Below, piece after piece: positions 61,664 through 64,000 of a DNA stretch of 64,000 nt. Positions within the stretch are counted from its first letter, which is position 1, and the number at the start of each line of letters is the position of its first letter. The notes beneath the pieces are model-generated. The model did not search any database. It was not told the origin of the DNA and worked only from the letters and a program-made list of their open reading frames with translations. Origin of the DNA: 34-65-8 sp046294735 (GTDB taxonomy: Bacteria; Pseudomonadota; Alphaproteobacteria; Sphingomonadales; Sphingomonadaceae); the NCBI GenBank assembly GCA_046294735.1, contig JBKBKB010000004.1, positions 62,001-126,000 on the forward strand, in the 5' to 3' direction. The position numbers were made by a program, and so were the translations under genes.

Positions 61664-62152
61664 CTAACGTGTGCGCTTCACCCCCTGAAAGCCCCGCACA
61701 CCTTCGATCCGAAGGCGAAAACCACCCAGCATGGAGGGGGTGATCCGTACCTGCTGACCTGCACGCAGCCGCTGTAACAAGGTGCCGTTCGAGGTCGTCT
61801 CCCACACTTGTCCGTTGTCCAGCGCGATGACGGCCGATTGCAACACTGGATTGTATTGAACCGAACCGATTGTGGCAGACAGTTCCGCCAGAGCATCATC
61901 ATCAGACGCCGACCTGCCGAATTCCGCAGCGCGCGCCTGCGTCTGGCGCGCTTCCGCCTTCTCATCCACCCCGAACAGGGTGGCCATCTGGCGATCATAG
62001 CATTCCAGACGGTCCTTGGAGCGCGCAATCTCCCGGCACGGCAGAAGCAGCTCCGCAGACGGCGATTGCGCCATTGCCCAAGTCGGGACTGTGCATGACA
62101 GCAGCGCCAACAGCCCTGCATATGCGCCAGGCGACCAAGACTTTCGCATCAT
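61664..62152 (-). CDS. Exported protein with a D-R-L-E-C-Y-D motif, unknown
   Basis: A 162-residue protein. The signal peptide covers about residues 1-28 (A-M-A-Q); the next segment P-C-R-E-I-A-R-S-K-D-R-L-E-C-Y-D matches a pattern common to many small periplasmic proteins, where two cysteines probably form a disulfide. A strand-rich C-terminal half (Q-S-A-V-I-A-L-D-N-G-Q-V-W-E) follows. No function is known. It is on the same strand as the oxygenase operon and divergent from the right-end receptor. Confidence 0.6.
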   Translation of the reverse strand: MMRKSWSPGAYAGLLALLSCTVPTWAMAQSPSAELLLPCREIARSKDRLECYDRQMATLFGVDEKAEARQTQARAAEFGRSASDDDALAELSATIGSVQYNPVLQSAVIALDNGQVWETTSNGTLLQRLRAGQQVRITPSMLGGFRLRIEGVRGFQGVKRTR

Positions 62153-62427
62153 ATCAGGCTCCTTTCCGGTTACCGTCTAATGCGCGCAGCGCGCAGCGTC
62201 CGTCAATCCATGCATCGCGCATCCCTGCGCGGGGGCCAAGTCAAAACCGTTGCCCTGCCGCAACAGTATTGCTTACGTGAGACATTGACCGTCTCTTTTC
62301 ATTTGCAGCCCCGCTTAACCTGTCGCATTCCTGAACGCAGCCTTGGCGGGTGTATTACGCCTGCTTGCGCTCGTTTCGAATCGTTCTGTCAGCAGATGCT
62401 GGCGATCCGTAAGGGGACTGGACTCAG

Positions 62428-64000
62428 ATGAAGAGCTACACTGTATCGCGCGGCAAAGCGCGTTTCTACGCTGGCGCAGCGGCGCTCGGGCTAGCTGCCC
62501 TCGCCACTCCGGCTTACGCACAGAGTGCCGGCGGTGCCGACGAAGAAGAGACCGCCGCACCGGCTGGCTCGCCGATCGTCGTTACCGGCTCGCGTATTGC
62601 GCGTCCGACTCTCTCGTCGCCGGTTCCGCTGACCACTGTCACTGCCGAAGAACTGACCCAGCAGGGCGATATCTCGCTTGGTGACGCGCTGAACGATCTT
62701 CCGTCGCTCCGCACCACCTTCAGCCAGGGCAACTCGACCCGCTTCATCGGCACCGCCGGCCTCAACCTGCTCGACCTTCGCGGTCTGGGCACGGAACGCA
62801 CCCTGGTGCTGGTCAACGGCAAGCGCCACATTACCGCTTCGCCGGGCCAATATCTGGTTGACGTCAACACCATCCCGGTCGACCTGCTCGAGCGCGTCGA
62901 CATCGTCACTGGCGGCAACTCGGCCATTTACGGTTCGGACGCCGTTGCCGGGGTTGTCAACTTCATCCTCAAGCGCGATTTCGAAGGCTTCGCTGCCCGC
63001 GGCCAGGCCGGCATCTCGTCGCGCGGCGATCGCGCCAGCCGGTTCATCTCCGGCACCTACGGCAAGAACTTTGCCGATGGCCGCGGCAACATCGCGATCG
63101 CGGCTGAATATGCCAAGACCGATCCGCTGTATTTCCGTGACCGCGACAGCCTGACCGGCGCGTTCAGTGGCCGCTGCCAGTTCAACCTGGTGGAAAACCC
63201 CGCTGGCGAACCCTTCGGCACCGATGGCATTTTCGACAACGGCCCGCTGTGCGGCGTGCGTAACGGCGCGATTTCCGATGGCGGCACCCTGGGCGGCCTG
63301 GGTAGCGGCCGGTTCCTGCGTTTCGGTTCGGACGGCAATGTGTTCATTGACGAACCCGACCAGTTCATCGGCACCTTTACCGGCAACGTGATCGGTGGCA
63401 CGGGTTCGACCCTGCGCAATACCGGTCAGCTGGCCGCTGGTCTGACGCGCGTTTCGGTCAACTTGCTGACGCACTTCGACGTGAGCGACGCGTTCCGTCC
63501 CTTCATCGAAGCCAAGTATGTCCACATCGACGCGATCCAGGAAGGCCAGCCGAGCTTCTGGCAGGGCAGTATCCCGAACTTCTTCGGTGGCGGGTCCAAC
63601 CTGCGCTGCGACAACCCCTTCCTGACCGATCAGGCGTTCAATGTCATGTCGAGCCGGGGCATCTGTAACGCGACGCGCGATGCGCGCCCATTTGCCATGT
63701 CGCGTTTCAACATCGACTTCGGTGGCCGCGGCGAACTGCACGATCGTGATACCTACCGCATTGTCGGTGGGATCGAGGGCACGTTCAACGAAGACTGGAA
63801 CTACGAGCTCTCGGTCAACTACGGGCGTCTCGAAACCAAGCTGCGGTCGCTCAACAACCTCAAGCTGTTCGACCTTAACGGCAACCCTGACGGTTTCCTG
63901 CTGGCGCTTGACGCAACCCGCAACGCTCAGGGCCAGATCGTTTGCCGGGTGAACGCTGTCACCGTGACCCGGCCGGACTGTGTGCCGATCAACGTGTTCG
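62428..64000 (+). CDS. TonB-dependent receptor (partial, runs off right edge)
   Basis: The first 524 residues of an outer-membrane receptor. Signal peptide about 1-31 (ends A-Y-A-Q), an acidic linker D-E-E-E, then I-V-V-T-G-S-R-I, the plug with L-V-L-V-N-G-K-R-H and A-I-Y-G-S-D-A-V-A-G-V-V-N-F, and the start of the barrel. The open frame continues to the edge with no stop. It is not a duplicate of the receptor at 56.5 kb; similarity is limited to the plug pattern. The substrate is unknown. Confidence 0.92.
   Translation, partial: MKSYTVSRGKARFYAGAAALGLAALATPAYAQSAGGADEEETAAPAGSPIVVTGSRIARPTLSSPVPLTTVTAEELTQQGDISLGDALNDLPSLRTTFSQGNSTRFIGTAGLNLLDLRGLGTERTLVLVNGKRHITASPGQYLVDVNTIPVDLLERVDIVTGGNSAIYGSDAVAGVVNFILKRDFEGFAARGQAGISSRGDRASRFISGTYGKNFADGRGNIAIAAEYAKTDPLYFRDRDSLTGAFSGRCQFNLVENPAGEPFGTDGIFDNGPLCGVRNGAISDGGTLGGLGSGRFLRFGSDGNVFIDEPDQFIGTFTGNVIGGTGSTLRNTGQLAAGLTRVSVNLLTHFDVSDAFRPFIEAKYVHIDAIQEGQPSFWQGSIPNFFGGGSNLRCDNPFLTDQAFNVMSSRGICNATRDARPFAMSRFNIDFGGRGELHDRDTYRIVGGIEGTFNEDWNYELSVNYGRLETKLRSLNNLKLFDLNGNPDGFLLALDATRNAQGQIVCRVNAVTVTRPDCVPINVF

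Noticed and set aside
1..64000. tRNA or rRNA genes
   Set aside because: I looked through the intergenic gaps for cloverleaf-like stretches and CCA-ending stems and found none; a tRNAscan run would settle it.

Overview
The window is high-GC DNA from an alphaproteobacterium, most likely order Sphingomonadales and probably family Erythrobacteraceae. The placement is inferred from gene content and order: the argS / SPOR / nagZ / scpA / scpB / tatABC block, a tamA-tamB pair behind a bacterial N-end-rule transferase, sphingomonad-style 'VTGSRI' TonB-dependent receptors, and glnB-glnA. I see no rRNA, tRNA, IS element, CRISPR array or intact prophage. Most of it is ordinary core chromosome.

Layout. 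1-3.2 kb (minus strand): the start of mraZ, so the division/cell-wall cluster lies off the left edge, with a four-repeat MraZ-type operator; then a GldG-like lipoprotein, a small one-helix protein, a cysteine synthase and a [2Fe-2S] ferredoxin. 3.3-14 kb: AlkA-type glycosylase, S9 peptidase, SDR enzyme, pterin dehydratase, ccmAB, DUF2189 membrane protein, methionine aminopeptidase, two DUF3298-like exported proteins, an M17 aminopeptidase and a stand-alone SH3 protein. 14-22 kb: argC, glnB-glnA behind a sigma-54-like promoter, a secreted TPR-CHAT protein, a Ca/Na antiporter, and an HTH regulator divergent from a lone GH24 lysozyme across a large palindrome. 22-33 kb: tamB-tamA-bpt, ilvA, a YtcJ-type amidohydrolase and a small exported protein with a long structured leader. 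33-40 kb (minus): argS, SPOR protein, nagZ, scpA, scpB, tatA, tatB, tatC as one run, plus a lipoprotein. 40-45 kb: ispH-thrB-rnhA facing yegP, a DauA-like oxidoreductase and a lysophospholipase-like hydrolase. 45-52.6 kb: a Tad/Cpa pilus operon (cpaABCDE-tadBC) without cpaF or a Flp pilin. 52.6-56.2 kb (minus): fatty-acid genes (thiolase, SDR, enoyl-CoA hydratase) with a MarR regulator. 56.5-64 kb: two TonB-dependent receptors flanking a TPR/2OG-Fe(II) oxygenase and two small exported proteins; the second receptor runs off the right edge.

How genes work together. GlnB and glutamine synthetase form the nitrogen-assimilation pair. TatA/B/C export folded proteins. TamA/B support the outer membrane. 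NagZ and the SPOR protein act at the wall, and ScpA/B act with SMC in chromosome segregation. The Cpa/Tad proteins build the pilus secretin, tether and platform, but the assembly ATPase must come from elsewhere. The most interesting non-routine pieces are the palindrome/hairpin-controlled HTH-lysozyme pair, the secreted TPR-CHAT protein, the receptor-oxygenase island at the right end, the small exported protein with its leader, and the Tad locus lacking cpaF. None is proven to be a new system from sequence alone.
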